Part shown: positions 26,991 through 35,795 of the stretch, in pieces
Position numbering within the stretch: the stretch's first letter is position 1
Layout of the letters: each line of letters starts with the position of its first letter
Assembly (NCBI GenBank): GCA_013289825.1
Contig: JABCZF010000031.1
Coordinates: forward strand, 1-45,417
Length of the DNA stretch: 45,417 nucleotides
Direction: 5' to 3'
Source of the DNA: Acidobacteriota bacterium
Lineage (GTDB): Bacteria > Acidobacteriota > Terriglobia > Acidiferrales > UBA7541
Position numbers and translations under genes: made by a program
Notes under the pieces: model-generated
What the model was told of the DNA's origin: nothing
Databases searched by the model: none
The model's input: only the letters and a program-made list of their open reading frames with translations

Positions 26991-28121
26991 TCAGTCCGCC
27001 GCCGCGGGGCGGCCCAGAGCAGTGCTGAAATCGGCGTGGAGCAAACGGTGAAAGAGGTGCTCGCCGGCCTCCCGGCGCACAGACAACCGTCCGGCGACGT
27101 AAGCGCGCGAAGCGAGCCCGCGCTGCACGGCATCGCAGATGGCCATGTCTTCGTCTTGCACCTGTTCGCTCACCGCGATGCTTTCTTTGTGGCGGGCTTC
27201 GGCGACCGCGCTCGTATCCGCAAAGTAGTAGTCGAAGACCACGGCGCAGCGGTCCACCCCGAGAGGCAGCACCAGATTCGTGTCCATCACGCCTTCGTAG
27301 GCGTTAATCATGAAGTTGGGATAGAGCCACAGATAAAACGCGCGGCCCTGCCTGGACGCCGCGACACCGGCCTGCGATGTCGAGTCCGAAGAGAGCGGGC
27401 TCGATTGCAGGCAGGCGCGTTCAAAATTCTCGATCGTATATTTGGTGTATTCGATCACGCTGCTCAATCCCTTGTGTGCGTGGGGCACGTGATAGCCGCC
27501 ATCGAGATAGTTGTCGACGTAAACCTTCCAGTTGCAATTAAGAGGGTAGACACGCCGGTCGAAGAAGTGCAGCTTTTTTGCCAGATCAAGAGGCGCCACC
27601 AACTCTGGTACTACGCCCAAAAAATCGCGCAGCGGCCGAGCGCGCGCGTCCAGATTTACAAACACAAAATTCTCCCAGGTGTCCACGCGGACTGGCACCA
27701 AACCGTTCTTGGCGCGGTCGAAATTGCACACGCCGTCAAATTCGACCATCCCTTTCAGCGCGCCGTCGATTCCGTAGGTCCAGCCGTGGTAGGGACAGCG
27801 AAACTGTTTCGCGCAACCCTGCGTCTCAGTGACCACCGCCGCCGCGTGATGCCGGCATACATTGTAGAAGGCGCGCAACTGTCCGTCATCTCCGCGGACC
27901 GCAACAAGCGGCTCACCAGCTAGGTCCGCCGTAAAGAATTGGCCATTGTTGCGCACCTGATCCGCACGGCCCAGGACTTGCCAGGTTCGGCCGAAAACGC
28001 TCGCGCGCTCTAGTTCGGCGATACCCTCGTCGAAATACCATGGGGCAGGAATCGTCCAGGCTTCCTCCAGCGGATCACGTGGGTTATAGAGGTCTACTAC
28101 CTCGCGGACACTGCGCTCCAT
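26991..28121 (-). CDS. Rieske-type ring-hydroxylating oxygenase, alpha subunit-like
   Basis: This 376-residue protein is a Rieske non-heme iron oxygenase of the aromatic-ring hydroxylating/choline monooxygenase type. The [2Fe-2S] ligands are CRHH and CPYH, 17 residues apart. The mononuclear iron site shows as DNYLDGGYHVPHAH. The start giving MERSVREVVDLY is chosen because AAGGAG lies just upstream; the longer open frame adds 47 residues without family resemblance. No ferredoxin or reductase gene is adjacent, so it depends on partners elsewhere. The substrate is unknown; nearest relatives by motif act on quaternary amines or aromatics. Confidence 0.88.
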   Translation of the reverse strand: MERSVREVVDLYNPRDPLEEAWTIPAPWYFDEGIAELERASVFGRTWQVLGRADQVRNNGQFFTADLAGEPLVAVRGDDGQLRAFYNVCRHHAAAVVTETQGCAKQFRCPYHGWTYGIDGALKGMVEFDGVCNFDRAKNGLVPVRVDTWENFVFVNLDARARPLRDFLGVVPELVAPLDLAKKLHFFDRRVYPLNCNWKVYVDNYLDGGYHVPHAHKGLSSVIEYTKYTIENFERACLQSSPLSSDSTSQAGVAASRQGRAFYLWLYPNFMINAYEGVMDTNLVLPLGVDRCAVVFDYYFADTSAVAEARHKESIAVSEQVQDEDMAICDAVQRGLASRAYVAGRLSVRREAGEHLFHRLLHADFSTALGRPAAAD

Positions 28122-28282
28122 GCCTGCTCCTTGAAAAGGACGATCATCCGGGAAGTCGGACAATCGCCAAACCCTTGATAACGCGAAACGGCCGTCGGTG
28201 GAAGCAAAAAAAGAAACCGGGAAGGCATGAGAACCAATCTTCGAACGACCGGCAATTGGCACTTCGCGTTCCTTCAGCTCCT

Positions 28283-31200
28283 TCAGTAAATCAGTTTCAG
28301 CGAAAACTGAATTTGCCGAGACGATCCTGCAGTGTGGCTGATGATGCCGAACCCGCTTCCCCGCACGGTGTTCGAGGGCAAACCAAAATTCACGATGTTG
28401 AACACATTAAAGAATTCCGCGCGGAACTCGAGCACGCCCAGCTCGCGGTTGCCTCTTTTTCCGAAGGAGGTGTCCTTGATCATGGCCAGGTCGAAATTGT
28501 GAAAGCCGGGTCCGCGGAAAGTGTCGCGTCCCAGCGTGCCGAAACGACCTTGATTGGGGCCCGTTCCGCCGGGTATGTTGATCGGGATAAGAAAGAACGA
28601 GCTGTTGTTCGCGCCGCGACCAAAATAGTCTTCTCGCGTGACGCGGTTCGTTGAAAAGTCAGGCATGGCCATCAAATCCGGGCGATCGGTCCCACCCGCC
28701 CCAGCTCCGGTCTGCTGTATTCCGGAATAAACGGTAAAAGGCGGCCCGGACGTCAGTGTGGTGATATTCAGAAACTGCCAGCCTTTCGTAACTCGGCTCC
28801 CCAGTGGTTGAAGAAAACTCACCCGTTCAAGCGGCAGCGTCTGAATCAGACTGATGGCGAACACATGCCGCACATCAAAGGTGGATGGCCCTTTGTCGGC
28901 TGCTGGATCCAACGGGTTTTGCGGAAAAGTCTGCAGCGTTACGCCCGGCGTTCCTGCAATTCCACCCGGCACAGCGCTCGCATCGTCGATGGACTTGGAA
29001 AATGTGTAGCTGGCCTGGAAGCTCAAACCAATCCGCGAATAATTCTCCGTAGCGCTGGTCTCGAGCGAATGATAAGTGGAATGAGCGGCAGTGTTCATCA
29101 CCATCACCGGCCCGAATCCACCAATCGCGTGTCCCATCGCGTTGAACTGCGTAAAGGGTGCCAACGCCGGGTCCGCGCCGCCATAGCCGTTGGGCGAATC
29201 CACGCGAGCCAGATGGACTCCTGCGGTTCCGACGTATGCGGCGCTGAAGTTCACGCTTCCGAAATCGTGATCGATTCCCGCCGTAAACGTCCCGATGTAT
29301 CCGTTGCGAAAATGCCTGCTCACGACGGGGACGGTGAACAACTGCACTTCGTGGCCAGGTGTAGTTGCCGCAAGGTCATTCTGAAATCTCGGAAGATCGA
29401 TTTGCGTATTCGCGGGGACGTTGGCGCTTCCCGATGCGAAAAGAGGTTGCCCCTGAGTGTCGTACACAGTGGGAAGAATCTCCGGCGCCAACGCATTTTG
29501 AAACGGCACCGGAACATCGGGCAACGCCGTGATGAGCGGCTGGAAAACGAGCGGGAAGCTTCCGGTGACATAATTCTCGAGCCACAGATTTGGTAGCATC
29601 GTCGTGACCGCTCCCCCTGCGTGAAGGGTGGTGTGCTTGGTTGCCGTGTAATTCAGTGCAAGTCGCGGTCCCCACCCGTTTCGGTCCAGCGGATATATGG
29701 GCTGCGGGTTGTACAGAAAAATTGCTTTGGCGCCGGGGGCATTAAAGGAAGTCAGTTCGCCGGCAGCATCGACTGGGTCCGCGGTAGATGTCCGGTGTTT
29801 GGCTTCTTTGATGCGACTGTTCAATTCATACCGCAACCCATAATTCACCGTCAGCCGGGGGTTTACCTTCCAGGCGTCCTGAAAATAGAAGTTGTAAGCC
29901 TCGCGTCTCACGCCAGCTTCGTCAAACTTGTCCCCGACGGGTGTCACGCTCGCGGCGGCGGTGATCGCGTAAGAGAAAGGCGTCGCTGTCAGCAATCCCG
30001 TAAGCGAGTCGGGCAACAGATCACCGGGATGAATGTCGTGCTGGCCGCTCGCAGACGGAATCAGCACAGGCGAATAGGCGGGCCCTCCTCCAAACGTATA
30101 AATGCCGTTTGGGTTGGTGCCGAAAATCGTGGCGTCCCGGTTAAAGCGTAGTTCGGCGCCCCATTTGAAACTGTGGGATGCCCGGGTGTACGTCATATCG
30201 TGCTTCAACTGATAGACGTTTCCGTAGGAGCCAAAAATCGAACCGTCCGCCGAATTGAAGTTCTGGAACAGACCATCTCCGAAGCTGATCGCGGGTTGCG
30301 TATGGTCGATGGACGGGAAAAACGGAGTGCTCCGGATGTAACCGAACGAAGTCACGAGTGCAAGGTGCGGAGATATTGTGCGGGTATACCTAAGCGCCGC
30401 ACTTCGTTGGTGATCAAAAAAGTTGACACCGAAACTGGTATCGATCGCGGTCTGATCGGGATTCGTCGTGGGACCCCTAACCTGGTTCAAGCTGAAGCGG
30501 CCGAACAGGGCGGCCTTATCGGAGAGGCGATGATCGATTCGCGCAGAAAACTGGTCCGTATCTGTCGCGACTTTTGAGGAGGTTGCAAAGGTGCGAGCCC
30601 CGTAGGGCCCCTGCGGTTCGTTGGGTGAGGGATAGCGCGCCAGGAGGCCCGCGACCGCCGGACTCACCGGGACAGTCAAGGTATCGCCAGGAAAAGTCGC
30701 CGTATCAATTCCTTGCCTTTCCGCGGCGGTCGGCACGGGGAATACCTGCGTCGTTCCAAGCACTTGCCGAAAGCCCTGATACTCGCCAAAATAAAATGTT
30801 TTGCCCCGGCCGTCATAAAGTCCTGGAAGAACTAAAGGCCCGCCGTTGGTCACTCCAAATTCGTTGCGAGCAAAAGGCGGAATCCGCCGCGGATCCACAG
30901 CACTCTGATGATCGAAGAAATTGCGCGCGTCGAATGCCGCATTGCGGACAAATTCAAAAGCGCTGCCGTGCACTTCATTCGCCCCGGACTTTGTGATTAC
31001 ATTGTTGAAACCAGCCGCCCCGTGTCCGATTTCTGGGGGCATCACTCCAGAACTCGATTGCACCTCGTGAATGGCATCAACATTAAAGTTTGAGAACGTA
31101 GCCCCGCCAAGTTCCGGGTCGGTCGTATCGGCGCCATCCATGGCAAAGACAGAGGCGGAGCCGCGCTGGCCATTCACGGCAAACTGCTGTGTGAAATTGG

Positions 31201-31666
31201 CGGCGCCGTTGGTATCCGTCATGGTCCCCGCCGCCAACAGCAACAACTTGCTGAAATCGCGCTCGTTCAGCGGCAAGCTCGAGACTTCTCCGCTGGAGAG
31301 ATGCTCTCCGCCAATTCCTTGCCTAGGCGCCCCGTTTTCCGTCGTCAACAGCGTGACTATATGCCCTTGTTGGGAAAGCTCGAGTCCGGCGGTCAGCGGG
31401 CTTCCGTCTGGTATTACCAGAGGATTGGCCGCTTTCCACGTATGATCGCCCGCGCTTACCGAAAGGTCGTAGGCCCCGCCCGCGATCTCAGAAAACGAGA
31501 ATTGTCCGCTCGTCGTCGTCGTGGCCGTAAATTCAACACTCCCGGTCGTCGCACGTAGCTTTACGGTAGCATTGCTGATCGGGCTCCCCGCCGTGTCGTG
31601 TAGCACGCCCTGCCAGGAAGTAGCGGGGTGGGAACGGGCCAATGGAATGACTAAGAGCGAGGCCAT
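28283..31666 (-). CDS. TonB-dependent receptor, Oar-like with carboxypeptidase-regulatory domain
   Basis: A 1127-residue outer-membrane protein of the large acidobacterial Oar-like family. Residues ~18-95 form a carboxypeptidase-regulatory-like (Ig-type) domain (WQGVLHDTAGSPISNATVKL). A plug region follows (SLPLNERDFSKLLLLAAG, VNGQRGSASVFAMDGAD, then NNVITKSGANEVHGSAFEF). The rest is a beta-barrel ending in the aromatic-terminated strand IQFSLKLIY. The signal peptide is short at the only usable ATG (MASLLVIPLARSHPA). The in-frame upstream codons encode a better hydrophobic stretch (LATAICF) but lack ATG, GTG or TTG back to a stop near 31802, so the start is uncertain. The substrate is unknown, perhaps a large glycan or peptide. 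Confidence 0.9.
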   Translation of the reverse strand: MASLLVIPLARSHPATSWQGVLHDTAGSPISNATVKLRATTGSVEFTATTTTSGQFSFSEIAGGAYDLSVSAGDHTWKAANPLVIPDGSPLTAGLELSQQGHIVTLLTTENGAPRQGIGGEHLSSGEVSSLPLNERDFSKLLLLAAGTMTDTNGAANFTQQFAVNGQRGSASVFAMDGADTTDPELGGATFSNFNVDAIHEVQSSSGVMPPEIGHGAAGFNNVITKSGANEVHGSAFEFVRNAAFDARNFFDHQSAVDPRRIPPFARNEFGVTNGGPLVLPGLYDGRGKTFYFGEYQGFRQVLGTTQVFPVPTAAERQGIDTATFPGDTLTVPVSPAVAGLLARYPSPNEPQGPYGARTFATSSKVATDTDQFSARIDHRLSDKAALFGRFSLNQVRGPTTNPDQTAIDTSFGVNFFDHQRSAALRYTRTISPHLALVTSFGYIRSTPFFPSIDHTQPAISFGDGLFQNFNSADGSIFGSYGNVYQLKHDMTYTRASHSFKWGAELRFNRDATIFGTNPNGIYTFGGGPAYSPVLIPSASGQHDIHPGDLLPDSLTGLLTATPFSYAITAAASVTPVGDKFDEAGVRREAYNFYFQDAWKVNPRLTVNYGLRYELNSRIKEAKHRTSTADPVDAAGELTSFNAPGAKAIFLYNPQPIYPLDRNGWGPRLALNYTATKHTTLHAGGAVTTMLPNLWLENYVTGSFPLVFQPLITALPDVPVPFQNALAPEILPTVYDTQGQPLFASGSANVPANTQIDLPRFQNDLAATTPGHEVQLFTVPVVSRHFRNGYIGTFTAGIDHDFGSVNFSAAYVGTAGVHLARVDSPNGYGGADPALAPFTQFNAMGHAIGGFGPVMVMNTAAHSTYHSLETSATENYSRIGLSFQASYTFSKSIDDASAVPGGIAGTPGVTLQTFPQNPLDPAADKGPSTFDVRHVFAISLIQTLPLERVSFLQPLGSRVTKGWQFLNITTLTSGPPFTVYSGIQQTGAGAGGTDRPDLMAMPDFSTNRVTREDYFGRGANNSSFFLIPINIPGGTGPNQGRFGTLGRDTFRGPGFHNFDLAMIKDTSFGKRGNRELGVLEFRAEFFNVFNIVNFGLPSNTVRGSGFGIISHTAGSSRQIQFSLKLIY

Positions 31667-32257
31667 GAAACAAATGGCAGTTGCTAGACCGGGGAAGACT
31701 CTGCCCCGGAGAGGAACCGCAACGGGTCTATTGCCTGCATTCTTAGGATCTTGTCCCAGATTGTACCCCGCCGGCCTGGCCTGATTCGGATAGAGGCCCT
31801 AGCAAAAACAGCGGGCCTTTACTTTCCATTAGACGTCCTGAAACGTGGTGCGGAAGGAGGAGTCAGGATGCTGTATTTCCAGGGTAAACTGCAAGCTCCT
31901 TCATTACCGCTCCTTTATTACCGCTGTTGAGCCCTCGGTTTCTACCCTGGCTCGAAAAAATCGCTGGCCGCGGTCTGCGCCAGATGATTTGTCAGGAAGG
32001 TTCGCCACAAGTCTGGGAACGGGGCTTGCGGGACCGAGGCGAATATCTGGCCACCGCGGATTGCGCCCCGGCAATCCCCAACTTAAGCAGTTCCCCGTGG
32101 CAGCACGTGTTCGAAAACTGGAGGCTAGCAAAGTGAAAAAGCGAAAAGAGAGCTCATCGTGGTAGCCACCATGATCTCACGAATGATCGGAACCCCTGTG
32201 TTTTCAGATCGGACGGAGTATTCGGTAACCACAGGTCGACCGTGTCGACTGAATCAC
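31667..32257. other. Intergenic region upstream of the receptor, no supported gene
   Basis: Several short open frames exist on both strands, but none has a plausible ribosome binding site together with protein-like composition. The region should contain the promoter of the minus-strand receptor; I could not pick convincing boxes. A GGAAGGAGGA purine run near 31853 lies on the plus strand without a good ORF behind it. Confidence 0.35.
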
Positions 32258-32656
32258 TTAGAAAAACACTGCCGGAGAAACGTGGAAGCGGTGACTAAGC
32301 TTTTCCATCTGCCGTCTGTTCAATTGCCGCTTTTCCTTCAAAATCAAGGACACAATACTCTCGCCGCCCAAGTCGTCTGCAAGGTCCTTTTGTCGGAGTC
32401 CGTTGGCATCCATTAGTTCTCTTAGTACCTCTACTCCTGAGGCTTTTTCGATAGTGAACTGCTTCGCTTCGTAGTCCGCGATCAAGACGACCAGCAGTTT
32501 GGTCGTTTCCGTTTCTTCCGCGCTTCGATGTGCTTTGCGTTGTAGTTCCAGAAGCCTCTGAATATAGGCTTCGTGCTGCTCACGAGACGCAATGATCTTC
32601 GGAGCCTCCGCTTTGACAAGATATTTGGCTGGCAGTCGTTCAGCAATTGCAGGCAT
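32258..32656 (-). CDS. higA: HigA-like antitoxin with XRE helix-turn-helix
   Basis: The 132-residue protein is the likely antitoxin of a HigBA type II pair. The C-terminal XRE-type helix-turn-helix reads VLRELMDANGLRQKDLADDLG with the recognition helix in ESIVSLILKEKRQLN. The N-terminal helical part (SREQHEAYIQRLLELQRKAHR) resembles HigA proteins that neutralise HigB. Its start overlaps the end of the toxin gene by 17 bp, giving toxin-first order as is typical for hig. It probably represses its own operon at the palindrome upstream of higB. Confidence 0.88.
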   Translation of the reverse strand: MPAIAERLPAKYLVKAEAPKIIASREQHEAYIQRLLELQRKAHRSAEETETTKLLVVLIADYEAKQFTIEKASGVEVLRELMDANGLRQKDLADDLGGESIVSLILKEKRQLNRRQMEKLSHRFHVSPAVFF

Positions 32657-32951
32657 TTTTCCAACCTCGCTTGTCGTACTCTTTGTGGGTCAACACCGCC
32701 AACACCGTAACTGTTCCCATCTCGTAGCTTATGTAGGATATCAATCTGGCTTCGTGGTTCTTGATATCGAAGACCACGCAGTCTCCAACGTGGTCCGCAT
32801 CCTTGCGCGTGCGCCTGACTGCGGGGAAATTGTTCCAGGGAGGGTCCACCCCTTCCACGATCCTGACCCAAGAACCGAGAGACCCCTTCCAGTTCGCATG
32901 CTTCTTTTGCGCAGCTTCTTTCAGGTGTTTGCCGATGAACTGCACGTCCAA
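32640..32951 (-). CDS. higB: HigB-like mRNA interferase toxin
   Basis: A toxin of about 100 residues from the HigB family, predicted to cleave mRNA at the ribosome. Family blocks are visible: SLGSWVRIVEGVDPPWNNFPAV, then DHVGDCVVFDIKNHEARLI, then VLAVLTHKEYDK. The TTG start given here yields MDVQFIGK. A GTG two codons later (MQFIGK) coincides with the predicted transcription start, so the mRNA may be leaderless. The operator overlaps this region. The C-terminal tail GWKNACNC extends slightly beyond the usual end of the family. Confidence 0.88.
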   Translation of the reverse strand: MDVQFIGKHLKEAAQKKHANWKGSLGSWVRIVEGVDPPWNNFPAVRRTRKDADHVGDCVVFDIKNHEARLISYISYEMGTVTVLAVLTHKEYDKRGWKNACNC

Positions 32952-32981
32952 ATCTTAGCAATCTGCTAAGTTCCTTGTCAA
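32952..32981 (-). promoter_or_regulatory. higBA promoter with palindromic operator
   Basis: On the minus strand a perfect TTGACA (32981-32976) and TAAGAT (32957-32952) are 18 bp apart. A perfect 7-bp inverted repeat CTTAGCA-ATC-TGCTAAG (32954-32970) overlaps the -10 box and the spacer, the expected place for HigA or HigBA autorepression. Transcription should begin near 32945, within a few bases of the toxin start. Confidence 0.75.
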
Positions 32982-33194
32982 TGGGGTACCGCACAGGAAA
33001 ACACACTGACTTGCATGAAATCCCCGTTCTGTTGCGTAATAGGATTTAAGGCGAAATGCGATATTCTCGCTGGTGCCCCGGATCGGCACATCGCGTCTGT
33101 CCGGGTTCGCTTTTGCAGACTTTCTGTGCCGACCAGAGCCAGTGATCGGAAACATCCCATCGCTCACCGGCGTAAACACCTTCGGAGGTCCGGA

Positions 33195-33767
33195 ATGCTC
33201 TGGTTCTACGAATCGTTCTTTCCAGTGGTCTGGATTTTCTTTTTTCTCTACTGGCAGATCAAAGCCACCAATACCAAAGCCACCCAGCGCCTCGAGCCGG
33301 CTGCCTCCCGCATCCTGCGCGCCTTCATTTTCCTGATCGCGATCGTCCTCCTCTGGACAACTCGCATCCCGCTGCCCTGGCTTTACCTGCAGCTCTGGCC
33401 GGTTGGCTTTTTGCCCTTCTGGTTGGGAGCTGCCGTCACCATCGCCGGCCTTCTGTTCGCCGTCTGGGCGCGCGAGCATCTCGGCAGCAACTGGAGCCGC
33501 TCCGTGACCATTAAGCAGGGCCACGAGCTGATCACCACCGGTCCCTATGCCGTGGTCCGTCACCCCATCTACACCGGCATTCTGACCGGTTTCCTTGGCA
33601 TGGCGATTGCCATCTCCCAAGTGCGCGGGTTCCTCGTTTTCGTTCTCATCTTCCTCGCGTTCTGGATCAAGCTCCGCATGGAGGAACAGTGGATGCGTTC
33701 CCAGTTCGGCGAGGCGTATGCCACCTATGCTCGTCAGACCGCTGCCCTGGTGCCTTACCTCCTCTGA
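33195..33767 (+). CDS. Isoprenylcysteine carboxyl methyltransferase-family membrane protein
   Basis: A 190-residue polytopic membrane protein of the ICMT/PEMT-like superfamily. Four or five hydrophobic helices are visible, for example FFPVVWIFFFLYW, AFIFLIAIVLLW, FWLGAAVTIAGLLFAVWA and VFVLIFLAFWIK. The conserved C-terminal methyltransferase core is present: HELITTGPYAVVRHPIYTG, then RMEEQWMRSQFGEAYATYARQT. The ATG with GGAGG upstream is preferred over a start 180 bp earlier. Bacterial members methylate lipids or small molecules; the substrate is unknown. Confidence 0.88.
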   Translation: MLWFYESFFPVVWIFFFLYWQIKATNTKATQRLEPAASRILRAFIFLIAIVLLWTTRIPLPWLYLQLWPVGFLPFWLGAAVTIAGLLFAVWAREHLGSNWSRSVTIKQGHELITTGPYAVVRHPIYTGILTGFLGMAIAISQVRGFLVFVLIFLAFWIKLRMEEQWMRSQFGEAYATYARQTAALVPYLL

Positions 33768-34199
33768 TCGCTGCGTCACGATCTCAGCCCCATTAAGAGC
33801 GAGTCCAGAGCAGCGTTTTTTGAGGTTTCTTTACCTGGCCGTAGGGCTAAAAGCCTTAAACGTGTTGAAGCTGTCGCAGAGTTTCGCTCTCCGATTTGGC
33901 AGTGCCTCAAAAAGTAAAGGCACGGGCTTCTTCCCTGGCGCTATGATCAGCACGATCATTTCGAGGCCATTCGGCGACACGATGTCGATCCCAGGGGAAA
34001 GGAATGCACCATTTGCGGAGACTCTGGCTGCTACTGTTGGCAATCTCGTTCCTGACTCCTGCCCGAGGGACGGACGTTGGGGAAGGAGTGATCCAAGGTG
34101 TGGTCCTGAAGGTCTTGCTGAGCCAATTCTTCTGGCGTCGGACGGGTGGCCCAGTTGCACTGCGGGCTGCCGCACCCTTAGGTTTTAATTGAATTGACG
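33768..34199 (+). other. Spacer with a possible 62-residue secreted peptide
   Basis: No clear gene is present. The best candidate is a 62-codon frame at 34004-34192, beginning MHHLRRLWLLLLAISFLTPARG. It looks like a signal peptide and follows GGGGAAAGGA, but its remaining 40 residues resemble nothing I know. It may be a real small exported protein or the decayed start of a gene. Confidence 0.3.
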
Positions 34200-34925
34200 A
34201 TGAACACTCGTACGACGAGGCCAGGCTTTTCTTTTCTGCGAGCTTGCGCGGTCGCGGCCTCAGTCGCGTTGGCGGTCGCGGGCTCGACGCTTGCGCAGCA
34301 GGAGCAATCCCAGACGCAGTGGGAGCGGGAGCACGGAATTCAGCACGAGAAGAGGTTGCTCGACAACAAATTCGTGGCAGTAGAGCGGATAACCTTCCCG
34401 CCAAACAACGAGGGCTTTGGATATGCGCGCGTGAGTGAGCCGGCGCGTATCGTCTTCCTGCGATTCCGGGCCGCTGAGCAGGATGCGACCGTATCGGGCG
34501 ATTGGCGGTTCGAAAAAGTGAGTTTCTTTTCGCGTGAGGCCGGGCGAGTGATTGTGCCGCCCGGTGCCGGGGCATTTCGTCTCGTCAACATTTACTTGAG
34601 TGACCAGCCGGAAAGGGCGCGCTTCGCCGATGACGCGGTGAAGCTGGACCCGAAGCACAACGAAGTGCTGCTAGAAAACAGCCGCGTACGGGTGGTGCGG
34701 ATTCATTTTGCGCCCGGAGAATCGGGGCCGATGGTGGACAAGCGGCCGCGAGTGATTATCGTGTTGACGGATTCGCATGCTACCGTGACGCTGCCGGACG
34801 GTCACAGCGAAGTGCGCGATGCGAAAGCAGGCACTGTATATTTCGGCAATGCGGGGCGGCAAGCGACGAACAATATAGGAACGACGCCGCTGGAAAATGT
34901 CGTGGTGGAGCTGAAGAGCAAGTAG
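34200..34925 (+). CDS. Exported cupin-like protein
   Basis: The 241-residue protein has a twin-arginine-free signal peptide (MNTRTTRPGFSFLRACAVAASVALAVAGSTLAQQ) with a likely cleavage after ALA/QQ. The mature part looks like two beta-rich cupin-like modules. The second contains VRVVRIHFAPGESGPMVDKRPRVIIVLTDSHATVTLPDG, where the usual metal-binding histidines are largely missing. It is probably periplasmic and of unknown function. The ATG is preceded by TTGACG rather than a good ribosome binding site. Confidence 0.7.
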   Translation: MNTRTTRPGFSFLRACAVAASVALAVAGSTLAQQEQSQTQWEREHGIQHEKRLLDNKFVAVERITFPPNNEGFGYARVSEPARIVFLRFRAAEQDATVSGDWRFEKVSFFSREAGRVIVPPGAGAFRLVNIYLSDQPERARFADDAVKLDPKHNEVLLENSRVRVVRIHFAPGESGPMVDKRPRVIIVLTDSHATVTLPDGHSEVRDAKAGTVYFGNAGRQATNNIGTTPLENVVVELKSK

Positions 34926-35149
34926 CGCCTTATCTCAACCATCAAGCAACACTGCTCCGTTCGCCTCACGCAAACAGCGTTCTTGGAAATGAAGCAATGC
35001 GTTGATGCCTTGTCCCAGCGACCGCCTTTGGTGCAACGCCGCTGAGATTCGTTCATTCGAGCCATGGGTGACACCTTGAGGCCTTTATTGCCGCCTTTTG
35101 CCGCCTCGACAAATCGCTAAGTTAAGTTGTCGTTGGGAAAAAGGAAGGT

Positions 35150-35173
35150 TGGTAGGGGCGTTGGGGATCGAAC
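35150..35173 (-). repeat. 3'-terminal tRNA fragment, possible attachment-site remnant
   Basis: Read on the minus strand, this stretch looks like the last ~24 nt of a tRNA: GTTCGATCCCC, then AACGCCCCTACCA with an encoded CCA. The 5' T-stem strand and everything before it are absent (TTTTA stands where the T-stem should be). Such 3' tRNA ends are the usual residue of integration by tyrosine recombinases. No integrase gene is seen nearby. The GAGGTACACGCCAGGTACAC direct repeat about 80 bp away may belong to the same junction. Confidence 0.45.
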
Positions 35174-35318
35174 TAAAAGCGGCGTTGAAAACGCATAAGT
35201 AAGTCACTGATTGTATAAAACGAGAAAGCGCCAAATACACCGGAATCGCCCAACTGAGGTACACGCCAGGTACACCCGCCAAAATCCCAACCCACGCATG
35301 AGCCAGAAGATTAGATGG

Positions 35319-35735
35319 CTACAGGCGAGGATCGACAGGCTCGCTTTCAAGCGCGAGAACACTGAATGCGCACTCATGTACGCGACGAAGCGGTTCCTGC
35401 CGGGCGAATCGCACCAGTGCTTCAATGCCAAGAGCAAATTCACGGAGTGCCAAGGAACGCTTGGTGGAAACCGACCGACTGCGCATACGCTCCAAGTTCT
35501 CGGGCAGCAAGTATTCAAGCCCATAGATAATTCTCAGGTATTCAGGGCCGCGGCATTTGACTGCGGGCTGCGTCAACCCGCGATGTCCGCGCGCAATGAA
35601 GTCCAGCGGCTTTACGACCATGCCTTCGACACCGCGTCCGGTCAGCTCTTCCCACCACTGAGTGGCTTCTTCAACGCTCGCTGTGTCGGTTACATTAACC
35701 GGTCGGTAAGGCTGACCGTAACGTCGGGATCGTCT
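35319..35735 (-). pseudogene. C-terminal fragment of bacterial polynucleotide kinase-phosphatase
   Basis: The frame encodes the end of a Pnkp-type RNA repair enzyme. I recognise WWEELTGRGVEGMVVKPLD, QPAVKCRGPEYLRIIYG, LRSRSVSTKRSLALREFALG and VHECAFSVLALESEPVDPRL, which resemble the C-terminal adenylyltransferase module of bacterial polynucleotide kinase-phosphatases. Full-length proteins are about 850 residues; only about 135 codons remain, bounded upstream by an in-frame stop. Kinase and phosphatase domains are gone, so it is not functional alone. It lies between the tRNA 3' fragment and the hybrid kinase. Confidence 0.65.
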
Positions 35736-35795
35736 TCAAGATCAACAAAACAAGGAGCGCTTGAAAGGATTAAGGGCGGCGAAATGATCACTGAC

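Noticed and set aside
27036..27923. A 295-codon plus-strand frame opposite the Rieske gene
   Set aside because: It is an antisense shadow; the minus-strand protein has clear iron ligands.
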